NCBI GenBank assembly: GCA_900543415.1 | Contig: UQRE01000002.1 | Span: forward strand, 56,263 to 120,262 | From: an uncultured Dorea sp. | Lineage (GTDB): Bacteria; Bacillota; Clostridia; Lachnospirales; Lachnospiraceae | Direction: 5' to 3' | DNA: 64,000 nt | Shown here: positions 9,036 through 18,317 of the stretch, in pieces | Layout of the letters: the number at the start of each line of letters is the position of its first letter | Position numbering within the stretch: position 1 is the stretch's first letter | Position numbers and translations under genes: made by a program | Notes under the pieces: model-generated | Told to the model about the DNA's origin: nothing | Database searches by the model: none | Seen by the model: the letters and a program-made list of their open reading frames with translations, nothing else

Positions 9036-10643
9036 ATGAAGCTTAGATTTATAGGAGCAGACCATGAAGTGACTGGAAGCTGTCATTTAATCGAAGCCTG
9101 CGGAAAGAATATTCTTGTGGATTGTGGAATGGAGCAGGGACCAGATCTCTATGAGAATCAGGAAATACCTGTATCGGCGGGAGAGATTGATTATGTGCTT
9201 CTGACACATGCACACATTGACCATTCGGGAAAGATTCCGATGCTTTGCAAGGAGGGCTTTCACGGGGATATTGTTTCCACATATGCGACTGCGGATCTCT
9301 GTGATATTATGCTTCGAGACAGTGCGCACATTCAGGAATTTGAGGCAGAGTGGAGAAACAGGAAGGCACAGCGAAGCGGCGAACCTCTGTATGAGCCATT
9401 GTATACAATGGAACATGCAGAAGCAGCGATCAAGTTATTAAATCCCTGTGATTACAATCAGCGGATCACGCTTTGTAAAGGAATTGATGTACGATTTACG
9501 GATGTAGGACATCTTCTTGGTTCGGCGGCTATTGAGGTGTGGATCACAGAAGAAAATGAGACGAGAAAGGTCGTATTTTCCGGTGATGTAGGTAATCTTA
9601 ACCAGCCGATCATCAAAGATCCGGCCTATGTGCAGGAAGCGGATTATGTAGTGATTGAATCTACTTACGGAGACCGAACTCACGGGGACGATGTGCCGGA
9701 CTATGTAGGAGAGTTTACAAGAATCTTAAGAGAGACCTTTGCCAAAGGCGGAAATGTCGTCATTCCGTCTTTTGCGGTGGGCAGAACGCAGGAAATCCTC
9801 TATTTTATCAGAGAGATCAAAGAAAAAGGGCTCTTACCGGAATATCCGGGATTTGAAGTATATGTGGACAGTCCGCTTGCGATTGAAGCGACAAGTGTTT
9901 TTCAAAAAAATGTACAGTCCTGTTTTGATGAGGAAGCAATGGCGCTTGTGCGTCAGGGAATCAATCCGCTTCTCTTCCCGGGACTTCGGACTACGATTAC
10001 AAGTGATGAGTCAAAGATGATCAATTTCGATGACAAACCGAAGGTAATCCTGTCTGCTTCCGGAATGTGTGAAGCAGGACGTATTCGTCATCATTTAAAA
10101 CATAATCTGTGGAGAAAAGAATGTACGGTCTGCTTTGTCGGATATCAGGCAGTCGGAACATTGGGACGTAAATTGATCGAAGGAGCGGAATGTGTGAAGC
10201 TGTTCGGGGAGACTGTGGAAGTCAATGCCAAGATTGAGACACTCAAAGGTATCAGCGGTCATGCAGACATGAATGGACTGCTTGCGTGGATGGAAGGTTT
10301 CCGTACACCGGTGAAGCATGTGTTTGTTGTCCATGGAGAAGATACAGTGACAGATGTGTTTGCCAATACCATTGAGGAACGGTTCGGATATCCTGCAATG
10401 GCGCCATATTCCGGAGGATGTGTAGATCTTCTGACCGGTGAGATTCTGTCGGCCGGTGTAAGAGAGCCTAAGAAGGCGGCGGAGAAACCTTCTAAGGCAA
10501 GAAAGCAGAATGCCTTCGAACGTGTGGTGGCAGCGGCGAAACACCTTCTCCAGGTGGTTTATAAAAACGAAGGACTTGCCAATAAAGAACTGGCAAAATT
10601 CGAGACACAGATTCAGAATCTGGCTGATAAGTGGGACAGATAG
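9036..10643 (+). CDS. MBL-fold beta-CASP RNA-processing hydrolase (CPSF-like)
   Basis: Predicted zinc-dependent RNA hydrolase of the metallo-beta-lactamase/beta-CASP family. The 535-residue protein has the MBL motif THAHIDHSGKIP (HxHxDH) near residue 60, the second zinc motif DVGHLLGSAAIEVW, the beta-CASP segment with VYVDSPLAIEAT, and the RNA-specificity region LSASGMCEAGRIRHH and GISGHADMNGL. A Lys/Ala-rich C-terminal extension of about 60 residues follows and may bind nucleic acid. ATG 9036 is preferred over GTG 9012 because AAAAAGGGG lies before it. Position between sigE and sigG is unusual, as Bacillus has sigE and sigG adjacent; a sporulation role is possible but unproven. Confidence 0.85.
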   Translation: MKLRFIGADHEVTGSCHLIEACGKNILVDCGMEQGPDLYENQEIPVSAGEIDYVLLTHAHIDHSGKIPMLCKEGFHGDIVSTYATADLCDIMLRDSAHIQEFEAEWRNRKAQRSGEPLYEPLYTMEHAEAAIKLLNPCDYNQRITLCKGIDVRFTDVGHLLGSAAIEVWITEENETRKVVFSGDVGNLNQPIIKDPAYVQEADYVVIESTYGDRTHGDDVPDYVGEFTRILRETFAKGGNVVIPSFAVGRTQEILYFIREIKEKGLLPEYPGFEVYVDSPLAIEATSVFQKNVQSCFDEEAMALVRQGINPLLFPGLRTTITSDESKMINFDDKPKVILSASGMCEAGRIRHHLKHNLWRKECTVCFVGYQAVGTLGRKLIEGAECVKLFGETVEVNAKIETLKGISGHADMNGLLAWMEGFRTPVKHVFVVHGEDTVTDVFANTIEERFGYPAMAPYSGGCVDLLTGEILSAGVREPKKAAEKPSKARKQNAFERVVAAAKHLLQVVYKNEGLANKELAKFETQIQNLADKWDR

Positions 10644-10663
10644 AACTGTCAAGGGCTAAAAGT

Positions 10664-10692
10664 TTATAAAATTTTCCATGACGCAGAATAAC
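10664..10692 (+). promoter_or_regulatory. possible forespore (sigma-F type) promoter for sigG
   Basis: TTATA at 10664-10668 and GCAGAATAAC at 10683-10692, fourteen bases apart, loosely resemble the -35 and -10 of sigma-F/G promoters. sigG is transcribed by sigma-F in Bacillus. The match is weak. Confidence 0.25.
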
Positions 10693-10762
10693 AAAAGTGC
10701 AGGTGGAGACAATTTCTACTAGAAAGACAAGAGAAAGTCATCTAGCAGAGGAGGTCGTCATC

Positions 10763-11539
10763 ATGGCACAGGGAAAAGTAGAAATATGCGGAGTGAATAC
10801 AGCAAAGCTTCCTATCCTGAAAGAAGAGGAGAAGGAAGCTTTGTTTGTAAGGATAAAAGCGGGAGATGCGCAGGCGAAAGAGGAATATATCAAAGGAAAC
10901 TTAAGACTGGTATTGAGCGTGATCAAGCGCTTCGGGGCAAGCGGTGAAAATCCGGATGATCTCTTTCAGATCGGCTGTATTGGTCTGATTAAAGCGATTA
11001 ATAATTTTAATACAGAGCTGGATGTGAAATTCAGCACGTATGCGGTACCTATGATCATCGGAGAGATCAGGAGATACATGAGAGACAATAATTCCATCAG
11101 AGTCAGCAGATCACTTCGAGATACTGCATATAAGGCGATTTATGCAAGAGAAAATTATATGAAACAGCATTTGAAAGAGCCGACTGTGCAGGAGATTGCT
11201 TCAGAAATAGGAATTTCCAAGGAAGATATCGTCTTTGCACTGGATGCGATCCAGGTGCCTATGAGCCTTCAGGAGCCGGTGTACAATGACGGAGGCGATG
11301 CGCTGTATGTGATGGATCAGATCAGTGATACCAAAAATAAAGAAGAAAGATGGGTGGAAAATCTGTCCCTGGAGGCGGCGATGGGGCATTTGAATCCAAG
11401 AGAGCGCCATATTATCAAGCTCCGCTTTTTTGAAGGGAAGACGCAGATGGAGGTTGCAGGAGAAATTAAAATTTCGCAGGCACAGGTAAGCAGATTAGAA
11501 AAAAATGCACTCCGTATTATGAGACAATATTTAAGCTGA
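10763..11539 (+). CDS. sigG: RNA polymerase sporulation sigma factor SigG
   Basis: Late forespore sigma factor. The N-terminal KVEICGVNTAKLPILKEEE is the hallmark of the SigG family and follows shortly after ATG 10763. That start has AGAGGAGG eight bases upstream, so an upstream in-frame GTG at 10697 is rejected. Region 2 reads GNLRLVLSVIKRFGASGENPD and continues through GLIKAINNFN; region 4 ends with QMEVAGEIKISQAQVSRLEK. Length is 258 residues, as in relatives. It is downstream of sigE but separated by the beta-CASP gene. Confidence 0.96.
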   Translation: MAQGKVEICGVNTAKLPILKEEEKEALFVRIKAGDAQAKEEYIKGNLRLVLSVIKRFGASGENPDDLFQIGCIGLIKAINNFNTELDVKFSTYAVPMIIGEIRRYMRDNNSIRVSRSLRDTAYKAIYARENYMKQHLKEPTVQEIASEIGISKEDIVFALDAIQVPMSLQEPVYNDGGDALYVMDQISDTKNKEERWVENLSLEAAMGHLNPRERHIIKLRFFEGKTQMEVAGEIKISQAQVSRLEKNALRIMRQYLS

Positions 11540-11612
11540 TCAAAAATCATGGTTTCTCTACTTGAAATTTACTCTGGTTCATAATATGATTATGCAAGGA
11601 GGAAATGTGAAG

Positions 11613-12260
11613 ATGAAAACTTGTATATTTGACTTGGATGGAACATTAACCGATACGCTGGAATCGATCACGTATTCTGTGCAGGAGACATTAAAAGAGA
11701 TGGGACTTATGCCGATCACGAAGGAGCAGTGCTGTGCCTTTGTGGGGAATGGCGCAAGAGTTTTGATAGAGAAATCCCTGGATGCGGGCGGAGATAAGAA
11801 GGCTGCCCGTATCGAAGAGGGAATGGAAGTGTACGGACGTATATTTGATGAGAACTGTACATATCATGTAACACCTTATGATGGAATTGAAGAACTCCTG
11901 AAAACACTCAAAGCGCAGGGGGTGAAACTGGCAGTGCTTTCTAACAAGCCACACAGACAGACTGTCAAGGTGGTAAGAGAAATTTTTGGAGAAGATGTCT
12001 TTGACTGCGCATGGGGGCAACAGGAAGGCATTCAGAGGAAGCCGGACCCGGAAGCGGTATTCAAGATTCTTGAGAAGCTTGGAGGAACAAAGGAGGAGTG
12101 TCTCTACATCGGTGATTCAGAAGTGGATGTAAAGACCGGTCATAATGCAGGAGTTCGGACGATCAGTGCCGCATGGGGATTTCGAACAGAAGAAGAATTA
12201 AAAGCTGCGGGGGCAGAGGTAATCATCAGAGAACCTTTGGAACTCTTGCAGTTTGTATAA
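11613..12260 (+). CDS. HAD-superfamily phosphatase (phosphoglycolate phosphatase-like)
   Basis: Cytoplasmic haloacid-dehalogenase-type phosphatase of about 215 residues. Motif I is FDLDGTLTDT with the nucleophile Asp, motif II is LSNKPHR, and motif III/IV is IGDSEVDVKTGHNAG. A helical C1 cap sits between motifs I and II. ATG 11613 is chosen because AAGGAGG ends nine bases before it; the in-frame TTG 11562 has no site. The closest named relatives would be Gph/PgpB-type phosphatases, but substrate cannot be read from the motifs. Confidence 0.85.
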   Translation: MKTCIFDLDGTLTDTLESITYSVQETLKEMGLMPITKEQCCAFVGNGARVLIEKSLDAGGDKKAARIEEGMEVYGRIFDENCTYHVTPYDGIEELLKTLKAQGVKLAVLSNKPHRQTVKVVREIFGEDVFDCAWGQQEGIQRKPDPEAVFKILEKLGGTKEECLYIGDSEVDVKTGHNAGVRTISAAWGFRTEEELKAAGAEVIIREPLELLQFV

Positions 12261-12282
12261 ATGGATCAGAAGGGAGGATGGA

Positions 12283-12549
12283 ATGATGTATGAGTACGAT
12301 GAAGAGTGTCTAAAGACATTTCTTAAGAATCAGTCACAGCTTTTTGACGAACCGGTGGCAGAGTCCATTGAGGAAGCAGAAGCTTTTTTGGAAGACTGTA
12401 TGGCAGCAGTGGTAGACAACATTGACGAAGTACGGGACTTCCTGGACGGAGAAGGCTTGGATGTAGACGGAATGTCATCAGAAGAGCTGGAGGAAGCCTC
12501 AGAAGTATTTGCACTTCCAGACGGAAGATATCTGATCGTGGAAGGATAA
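12283..12549 (+). CDS. small acidic protein, function unknown
   Basis: An 88-residue, strongly acidic, soluble protein with no signal peptide or membrane span. It contains runs such as SSEELEEASEVFALPDGRY, and the C-terminus is YLIVEG. It begins at ATG 12283 or the adjacent ATG 12286 after GGGAGG, 22 bases after the HAD gene, so the two are probably co-transcribed. I do not recognise a family. Confidence 0.7.
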   Translation: MMYEYDEECLKTFLKNQSQLFDEPVAESIEEAEAFLEDCMAAVVDNIDEVRDFLDGEGLDVDGMSSEELEEASEVFALPDGRYLIVEG

Positions 12550-12576
12550 GCATGAAAAAAGAGGGAAAAATAAGAA

Positions 12577-12606
12577 GCCATAGCATTTAATCAGCTATGG
12601 CTTTTT
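12577..12606. terminator. bidirectional terminator between convergent genes
   Basis: GCCATAGC (12577-12584) pairs with GCTATGGC (12594-12601); T-runs follow on the plus strand and, less perfectly, on the minus strand. It serves both the acidic-protein gene and the converging FMN-binding-like gene, whose stop codon lies in the loop. Confidence 0.85.
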
Positions 12607-13018
12607 CTAATGCTTCGCGGATTGCATTTACAATAATCTGCGAAGTATAAGGATTATCTTTGGAATACTCAATGTTTTCCAATGACTGTTTCTCGTAGAT
12701 CTGCTCGGCAATATTTTCGATTGCAGGCTGTACGAGTGGATACATGGCTGCCACGGATTCATCCAGATTGGAGAAACGAATGGAATTAATATGGGATTCA
12801 TCGACCGATACTTCTACCTCGAGCGCCGTATTATTCAGAGAAACGGTGGAAGTATAAGTTCCGGGGATATATTTTGATTCTGTAGCGGCAGCTTCTTTAT
12901 TTTTCGGAAGAAACATAAATAGCAGCAATAAGATAAATACAATCGCCAGTATGGCAAATACTGCGGTATAAATGATTTCCTTCATATGCAGTACAACAAT
13001 TTTTGTTTTGGAACTCAT
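12587..13018 (-). CDS. membrane-anchored FMN-binding-domain-like protein
   Basis: A 143-residue protein with one N-terminal membrane span (about residues 13-35, rich in Ile/Leu/Phe) and an extracytoplasmic domain starting PGTYTSTVSLNNTALEVEV. That opening resembles FMN-binding domains, in which a Ser/Thr carries flavin, but the key flavinylation motif is not obvious. The start at 13018 has AGGAGG six bases upstream on the minus strand; the much longer frame to 13615 has no such support. It is transcribed divergently from pth. Confidence 0.6.
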   Translation of the reverse strand: MSSKTKIVVLHMKEIIYTAVFAILAIVFILLLLFMFLPKNKEAAATESKYIPGTYTSTVSLNNTALEVEVSVDESHINSIRFSNLDESVAAMYPLVQPAIENIAEQIYEKQSLENIEYSKDNPYTSQIIVNAIREALEKAIAD

Positions 13019-13108
13019 AATGACCTCCTGTAAATTTTTCGTGATAGATTCACTTTCTATAATGTATGAAGGAATGTATAAAAATATGCACAGGAGTTTC
13101 TTTTTTTC

Positions 13109-13137
13109 GTGACAAACGCAAGGACTTCCTGTAGAAT
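13109..13137 (+). promoter_or_regulatory. candidate sigma-A promoter for pth-mfd
   Basis: GTGACA at 13109-13114 and TAGAAT at 13132-13137 with a 17-base spacer, 28 bases ahead of the pth start. Confidence 0.45.
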
Positions 13138-13165
13138 GTATAAGAGAAAATGGAGAGTGATAGAG

Positions 13166-13750
13166 ATGTATATAATTGCAGGACTGGGAAATCCGACATC
13201 CCAATATGAGGGAACGAGACATAATGCCGGGTTTGATGTCATAGATGTGATAGCAGAAAAATATAATATTTCTGTAGACGGTAAGAAGAACAGAGCTTAT
13301 ATCGGTAAGGGCATGATTGAAGGGCAGAAAGTGATCCTTGCAAAACCGCAGACATATATGAATCTGAGCGGGGAAAGTATCCGCGGGCTCGTAGACTATT
13401 TTAAGGTAGATGAGGAACAGGAGCTCTTGATCATTTATGATGATATCAGTCTTCCGCCGGGACAGATCCGCATCCGTAAGAAAGGAAGCGCAGGGGGACA
13501 TAACGGGATGAAGAGTATCATTCAGCACCTTGGTACGGATGTATTTATGAGGATCAAAGTCGGGGTAGGAGAAAAACCGAAAAAATATGATCTGGCAGAT
13601 TATGTACTCAGTCATTTCACAAAAGAAGAGAGAGAGGAAATGAAAGAGGGATATGAAAAATCGGCAGAAGCTGCCGCAATGATCTTACGCGGTGATGTGG
13701 AAGCTGCCATGAATGAATATAATCGTAAAGTAAAGCCAAAGGAGGCGTAA
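13166..13750 (+). CDS. pth: peptidyl-tRNA hydrolase
   Basis: Releases peptides from peptidyl-tRNA that has dropped off ribosomes; cytoplasmic. The 194-residue protein begins MYIIAGLGNPTSQYEGTRHN, which contains the catalytic His, and has YMNLSGES, then DDISLPPGQIRIRKKGSAGG and HNGMKSIIQHLGT. ATG 13166 fits the family N-terminus; the in-frame codon at 13109 lies inside the predicted promoter. mfd follows five bases after the stop, an arrangement also found in Bacillus (spoVC-mfd). Confidence 0.97.
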   Translation: MYIIAGLGNPTSQYEGTRHNAGFDVIDVIAEKYNISVDGKKNRAYIGKGMIEGQKVILAKPQTYMNLSGESIRGLVDYFKVDEEQELLIIYDDISLPPGQIRIRKKGSAGGHNGMKSIIQHLGTDVFMRIKVGVGEKPKKYDLADYVLSHFTKEEREEMKEGYEKSAEAAAMILRGDVEAAMNEYNRKVKPKEA

Positions 13751-13755
13751 GAGAT

Positions 13756-16700
13756 ATGCAGGCCTTAAAGGGACCGCTGACAGAACTGGCTGAATTTGAA
13801 GAAATTAATAAAAACAGGATGGAACATCCCGGAATGCTGTGCATTTCGGGATGTGTAAATTCACAAAAAACACATATGATGTACGCACTTAGCGATGGCA
13901 TTGCTTATAAGGTCATCGTTTGTTCCGGTGAATCAAAAGCAAGGCAGGTCTATGAAGAATACCGGATGCTTGATGTGGACACGTATCTTTATCCTGCTAA
14001 GGATCTGCTTTTTTATCAGGCGGATATTCGCAGTAAAGAGCTTGTGAAAGCGCGGATGGAAGTGTTGGCGGCATTGATCGAAAAAAAGGCGGCAGTGGTC
14101 GTCACAAGCATCGATGCTTTTATGGACTGCCTGCTTCCGCGAGAGGTGATAAGAGAAAGAGTCATTTCCATCGGAGCTGAAGATACGGTAGATTTAGAGG
14201 AACTGAGCCAGAAGCTTGCGTGGGTTGGGTATGAACGGGAGGCAGAAATATCCGGTCCCGGTCAATTTGCAGTGCGCGGAGGGATTCTGGATGTTTACCC
14301 TCTGACGGAGGAACTTCCGATTCGTATTGAATTGTGGGGGGATGAAGTGGATTCCATTCGTACCTTTGATGTGGATACACAGCGGTCGATTGAAAACCTA
14401 AGCGAAGTGTTAATCTATCCTGCATCAGAATTTCCGTCGGAAGAGGATGAAAGAGTTTCTTTTTTGCAGTATTTTGATCCGAAAGACACACTTTTGTATC
14501 TTGATGAACCGGTGCGGATACTGGAAAAGGGAGAAGGTGTCGAGAAAGAATTCCTAGAAGCGGGAAAGCGGCGTGTGGAGGCAGGATATGAAGTCTCGAA
14601 TGAAGAAATGAAGCTCTATGGCGTGTCGGAAGTCGTAAAAGAGATGAATCGATATTGCAGCGTGGGCTTTTTTACGCTGCCAATGAAAGCCAAAGGTTTT
14701 GAAGTGCGCGGTTCTTATGATTTGCAGACAAAAAGCGTAAATCCGTATAATCGAAGTTTTGAACTGCTGACACAGGACTTAAAGAGACTGAAGCGAAATG
14801 GATACCGCGTGGTACTTCTGTCCGGTTCCCGTACAAGGGCAAGGCGTCTTGCAGAAGATTTAAGAGATTATGATCTAAGCAGCTATTACAGTGACGATAT
14901 GGAGCGGGAGGTACAGCCCGGGGAAATTATGACTGCATACGGGCATATTACCGAAGGATATGAGTATCCTCTCCTTAAATTTACTGTGATTGCTGAGAGC
15001 GATATTTTCGGAAATTTAAAGAAAAAGAAAAAACGAAAAATATACGAGGGGCGGAAGATTCAGAGCTTTTCTGAACTTAAGCCCGGCGATTATGTGGTGC
15101 ATGAAAATCACGGACTGGGCATTTATCAAGGGATTGAAAAAATAGAGGTGGACCGGGTTGCCAAAGACTATATGAAGATTGCCTATGATAAAGGCGGGAA
15201 TCTCTATATACCGGCAACGCAGCTTGATCTGATCCAGAAGTATGCAAGTGCAGATGCCAAGAAACCGAAACTGAACCGTCTGGGAAGCCAGGATTGGGTG
15301 AAGACGAAGACGAGAGTCCGCGGAGCTGTCAAAGAGATTGCCAAAGATCTGGTGGAACTATACGCGGCAAGACAGAACCAGAAAGGGTTTGTCTATGGGA
15401 AAGATACTGTCTGGCAAAAGGAATTTGAGGAAATGTTTCCTTTCGAAGAGACGGAAGATCAGCTTCTTGCAATCGAGGCAGTAAAGCGCGATATGGAAAG
15501 CCCGAAGATCATGGATCGTCTGATCTGTGGAGATGTGGGATACGGTAAGACTGAGATTGCAATTCGTGCAGCCTTTAAAGCAGTGCAGGAGAGTAAGCAG
15601 GTTGTATATCTTGTGCCGACAACGATTCTTGCACAGCAGCATTATCATACATTCCAGCAACGTATGCGGGATTTTCCGGTGCGAGTGGATCTTATGTGCA
15701 GATTTCGAACTTCTGCACAGCAGAAGAAGACTATTGAAGATACGAAAAAAGGTCTGGTAGATATCGTGATCGGAACTCATAGGGTGTTGAGTGACGATCT
15801 GAAATTCAAAGATCTGGGACTTCTGATCATTGATGAGGAACAGCGTTTTGGTGTTCAGCATAAGGAGAAGATTAAGAAGTTAAAAGAAAATGTAGATGTG
15901 CTTACGTTGACCGCAACGCCGATTCCACGAACGCTGCACATGAGTCTGATCGGGATTCGTGATATGAGTGTGCTTGAGGAAGCTCCTCAAGATCGTATGC
16001 CGATTCAGACGTATGTCATGGAGTACAATGATGAGATGGTGCGGGAAGCGATCGAGAGAGAATGCGCAAGATCCGGACAGGTTTATTATGTGTATAACCG
16101 TGTGGAAGATATTGCAGAGATAGCTGCGCATATCCAGAAACTGGTGCCGGATGTCAATGTGGCATTTGCCCACGGACAGATGCGGGAACAGGAGTTGGAA
16201 CGCATCATGTGCGATTTTATTGACGGAGAGATTGATGTGCTGGTCTCTACGACTATTATTGAGACAGGGCTCGATATTTCTAACGTAAATACAATGATCA
16301 TCCATGACGCGGACCGTCTGGGACTCTCTCAGCTGTATCAGCTTCGTGGACGAGTGGGGAGATCTAACCGCATGGCATATGCGTTTCTTTTGTATCGAAG
16401 GGACAAGATGCTAAAAGAAATCGCGGAGAAACGTCTGGCAGCTATTCGTGAATTTACAGATCTTGGTTCCGGATTTAAGATTGCGATGCGAGATCTGGAG
16501 ATCCGCGGAGCCGGAAATCTTCTGGGAGCGCAACAGCATGGTCATATGGAAGCAGTAGGGTATGATCTCTACTGCAAAATGCTCAATGAAGCGGTCAAAC
16601 ATCTAAAAGGAGAGATGGAAGAGGAAGATTATACTACGACCATCGATCTGAATATCGATGCATACATTCCGGATACTTACATTTCCAATGAATATCAGAA

Positions 16701-17094
16701 GCTTGATATTTATAAGAGGATTGCGGCAATTGAGTCAGAAGAAGAGATGGAAGATATGGTCGAAGAGCTGATTGATCGTTTTGGAGATATTCCGAAGAAG
16801 GTGGAAATGCTTCTTACAGTGGCACAGCTAAAAGCGCTGGCGCATAAGGTCTATGTGACAGCTGTGGAACAAAAGGGGGACACATATACCTTTGCCATGT
16901 ATGAACGGGCAAAAGTCTGCCCGGAGAAAATACCGGCGCTTCTCAAAGAATTCCGGGATGACCTTGCTTTTAAGGCAGAGCCGCCGATGTTTATTTATCG
17001 GAAGAAGAGGATCAATAAGAGAGATAAGACGGAGAGTGTGCTGGAAGTTGTGAAAAATGTGTTAATTGGTATAAAAGGATTGCTTGGCAGTTAA
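13756..17094 (+). CDS. mfd: transcription-repair coupling factor Mfd
   Basis: Superfamily 2 DNA translocase that removes RNA polymerase stalled at lesions and recruits UvrA. The 1112 residues carry a UvrB-like N-terminal module, the polymerase-interaction domain (GDYVVHENHGLGIYQGIEKI), the RecG-like motor with GDVGYGKTE (Walker A), IDEEQRFGV (Walker B) and TATPIPRTLHMSLIG, motif VI QLRGRVGRSNR, and the C-terminal TRCF domain. Length is slightly under the 1150 typical of the family, with no motif missing. Confidence 0.97.
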   Translation: MQALKGPLTELAEFEEINKNRMEHPGMLCISGCVNSQKTHMMYALSDGIAYKVIVCSGESKARQVYEEYRMLDVDTYLYPAKDLLFYQADIRSKELVKARMEVLAALIEKKAAVVVTSIDAFMDCLLPREVIRERVISIGAEDTVDLEELSQKLAWVGYEREAEISGPGQFAVRGGILDVYPLTEELPIRIELWGDEVDSIRTFDVDTQRSIENLSEVLIYPASEFPSEEDERVSFLQYFDPKDTLLYLDEPVRILEKGEGVEKEFLEAGKRRVEAGYEVSNEEMKLYGVSEVVKEMNRYCSVGFFTLPMKAKGFEVRGSYDLQTKSVNPYNRSFELLTQDLKRLKRNGYRVVLLSGSRTRARRLAEDLRDYDLSSYYSDDMEREVQPGEIMTAYGHITEGYEYPLLKFTVIAESDIFGNLKKKKKRKIYEGRKIQSFSELKPGDYVVHENHGLGIYQGIEKIEVDRVAKDYMKIAYDKGGNLYIPATQLDLIQKYASADAKKPKLNRLGSQDWVKTKTRVRGAVKEIAKDLVELYAARQNQKGFVYGKDTVWQKEFEEMFPFEETEDQLLAIEAVKRDMESPKIMDRLICGDVGYGKTEIAIRAAFKAVQESKQVVYLVPTTILAQQHYHTFQQRMRDFPVRVDLMCRFRTSAQQKKTIEDTKKGLVDIVIGTHRVLSDDLKFKDLGLLIIDEEQRFGVQHKEKIKKLKENVDVLTLTATPIPRTLHMSLIGIRDMSVLEEAPQDRMPIQTYVMEYNDEMVREAIERECARSGQVYYVYNRVEDIAEIAAHIQKLVPDVNVAFAHGQMREQELERIMCDFIDGEIDVLVSTTIIETGLDISNVNTMIIHDADRLGLSQLYQLRGRVGRSNRMAYAFLLYRRDKMLKEIAEKRLAAIREFTDLGSGFKIAMRDLEIRGAGNLLGAQQHGHMEAVGYDLYCKMLNEAVKHLKGEMEEEDYTTTIDLNIDAYIPDTYISNEYQKLDIYKRIAAIESEEEMEDMVEELIDRFGDIPKKVEMLLTVAQLKALAHKVYVTAVEQKGDTYTFAMYERAKVCPEKIPALLKEFRDDLAFKAEPPMFIYRKKRINKRDKTESVLEVVKNVLIGIKGLLGS

Positions 17095-17108
17095 AAACAA
17101 GATATAAT
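17080..17108 (+). promoter_or_regulatory. candidate sigma-A promoter for the PrsA-like gene
   Basis: TTGCTT at 17080-17085 and TATAAT at 17103-17108 with 17 bases between. The -35 lies within the end of mfd. Confidence 0.5.
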
Positions 17109-17143
17109 AAAAAAGTTAACGGTACTAAGGAGGGTATGGAGAG

Positions 17144-18208
17144 ATGAAAAAGAAAGCATTGATATTATTTATGACAGGAATGCTTGCGACAACTTCTCTT
17201 ACGGGCTGTGGTTCATGGAACGGAGATGATGTGGCTCTGACAGTTGGAAAGGAAGAGATTTCAGCAGATGTCGCAAACTTTTATGCAAGATATACGCAGG
17301 CAACATATGAAACTTATTATAGTGCATATCTGGGAGAGGATATGTGGAATTCCGAGGCGGAAAAAGGAAAGACTTATGAAGAGTCTGTTAAAGATTCTGT
17401 CGCAGGAGAATTAGAAGCAATGGCACTTTGTGATGCCCATAAGAAAGACTATGATGTTGCACTTACGGACGAAGAAAAGGCTTCCATCAAGAAAGCAGCG
17501 AAAAGTTTCTCAGAGGATAACGGACTGGAGCAGAAGGAAAAGGTATCCGGACAAGAGAAAACTGTAGAGAAAGTACTTACAATGATGATGGTAAGTTCCA
17601 AGGTAAGAACAGCCATTGAGTCAGAAGCAGATACAGAAGTGTCTGATGAAGAGGCGGCTCAGAAGAAGATGCAGTATGTGTTATTCTCTAACACCAAGAC
17701 AACGGAAGAGGGAGAAACACAGGAACTTACAGAGGACGAGAAGAAAGAAGCAAAGGCAAATGCTGAGAAACTGGCAGAAGCTGCAAAAAACGGAGGCGAT
17801 CTAACTGCACTTGCAGCAGAGTATTCATTGGAAACATCAGAAGCTTCTTTTGACAGTGAGTCAGAGACACCGGATGCGGATCTTGTAAAAGCTGCAGATC
17901 GGTTGGGAGAAAATGAAGTGACTGATGTGATCGAGACATCCGCAGGGTATTATGTAGGTAAAGTGGTAAGTCTTATGGACGCAGATGCTACTGCAAGTAA
18001 AAAAGAAGAGATCGTTAATGAGAGAAAGTCTGAACTTTACAATAAAACTGTAGAAAAATGGAAAGAAGATACCGAGATCAAAGTGCACAAAAATGTGTGG
18101 AAGAAAATTGATTTCAATGATCTTAGCGTGATAATGAAGCAGGAAGTGACGCAGCCATACAGCAACGAGCTTCAGACAGATGATCAGGCAGAAGCACAGG
18201 GACAATAA
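17144..18208 (+). CDS. PrsA/SurA-like foldase lipoprotein (peptidyl-prolyl isomerase)
   Basis: Predicted extracytoplasmic, lipid-anchored foldase. The N-terminus MKKKALILFMTGML ends in a lipobox LTGC with Cys near residue 22. Residues about 30-170 form a helical SurA_N-like region, and residues about 175-290 match a parvulin domain (MQYVLFSNTKT, then AEYSLETSE and VIETSAGYYVGKV). The 354-residue length suits PrsA-type proteins of Clostridia. Parvulin catalytic residues are only partly visible, so isomerase activity is inferred. Confidence 0.82.
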   Translation: MKKKALILFMTGMLATTSLTGCGSWNGDDVALTVGKEEISADVANFYARYTQATYETYYSAYLGEDMWNSEAEKGKTYEESVKDSVAGELEAMALCDAHKKDYDVALTDEEKASIKKAAKSFSEDNGLEQKEKVSGQEKTVEKVLTMMMVSSKVRTAIESEADTEVSDEEAAQKKMQYVLFSNTKTTEEGETQELTEDEKKEAKANAEKLAEAAKNGGDLTALAAEYSLETSEASFDSESETPDADLVKAADRLGENEVTDVIETSAGYYVGKVVSLMDADATASKKEEIVNERKSELYNKTVEKWKEDTEIKVHKNVWKKIDFNDLSVIMKQEVTQPYSNELQTDDQAEAQGQ

Positions 18209-18227
18209 AAAATAGACGAATCAAAGA

Positions 18228-18285
18228 AAAACTGTCGTGTGGAAGAAAATACTTCGTTAGATTCTTCGGTACGACAGTTTTTTGC
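18228..18285 (+). terminator. terminator after the PrsA-like gene
   Basis: A long stem: AAAACTGTCGT (18228-18238) pairs with ACGACAGTTTT (18271-18281), with an inner GAAGAA/TTCTTC pair, then more T. It also bounds the converging yqeY gene. Confidence 0.85.
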
Positions 18286-18317
18286 TACGTAAGTGACAGG
18301 TGTCAGAGCCTGTTTGG

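Noticed and set aside
12587..13615. 342-codon minus-strand frame
   Set aside because: Only the last 143 codons look like protein and have a ribosome site at 13018; the rest is antisense to pth and its promoter.
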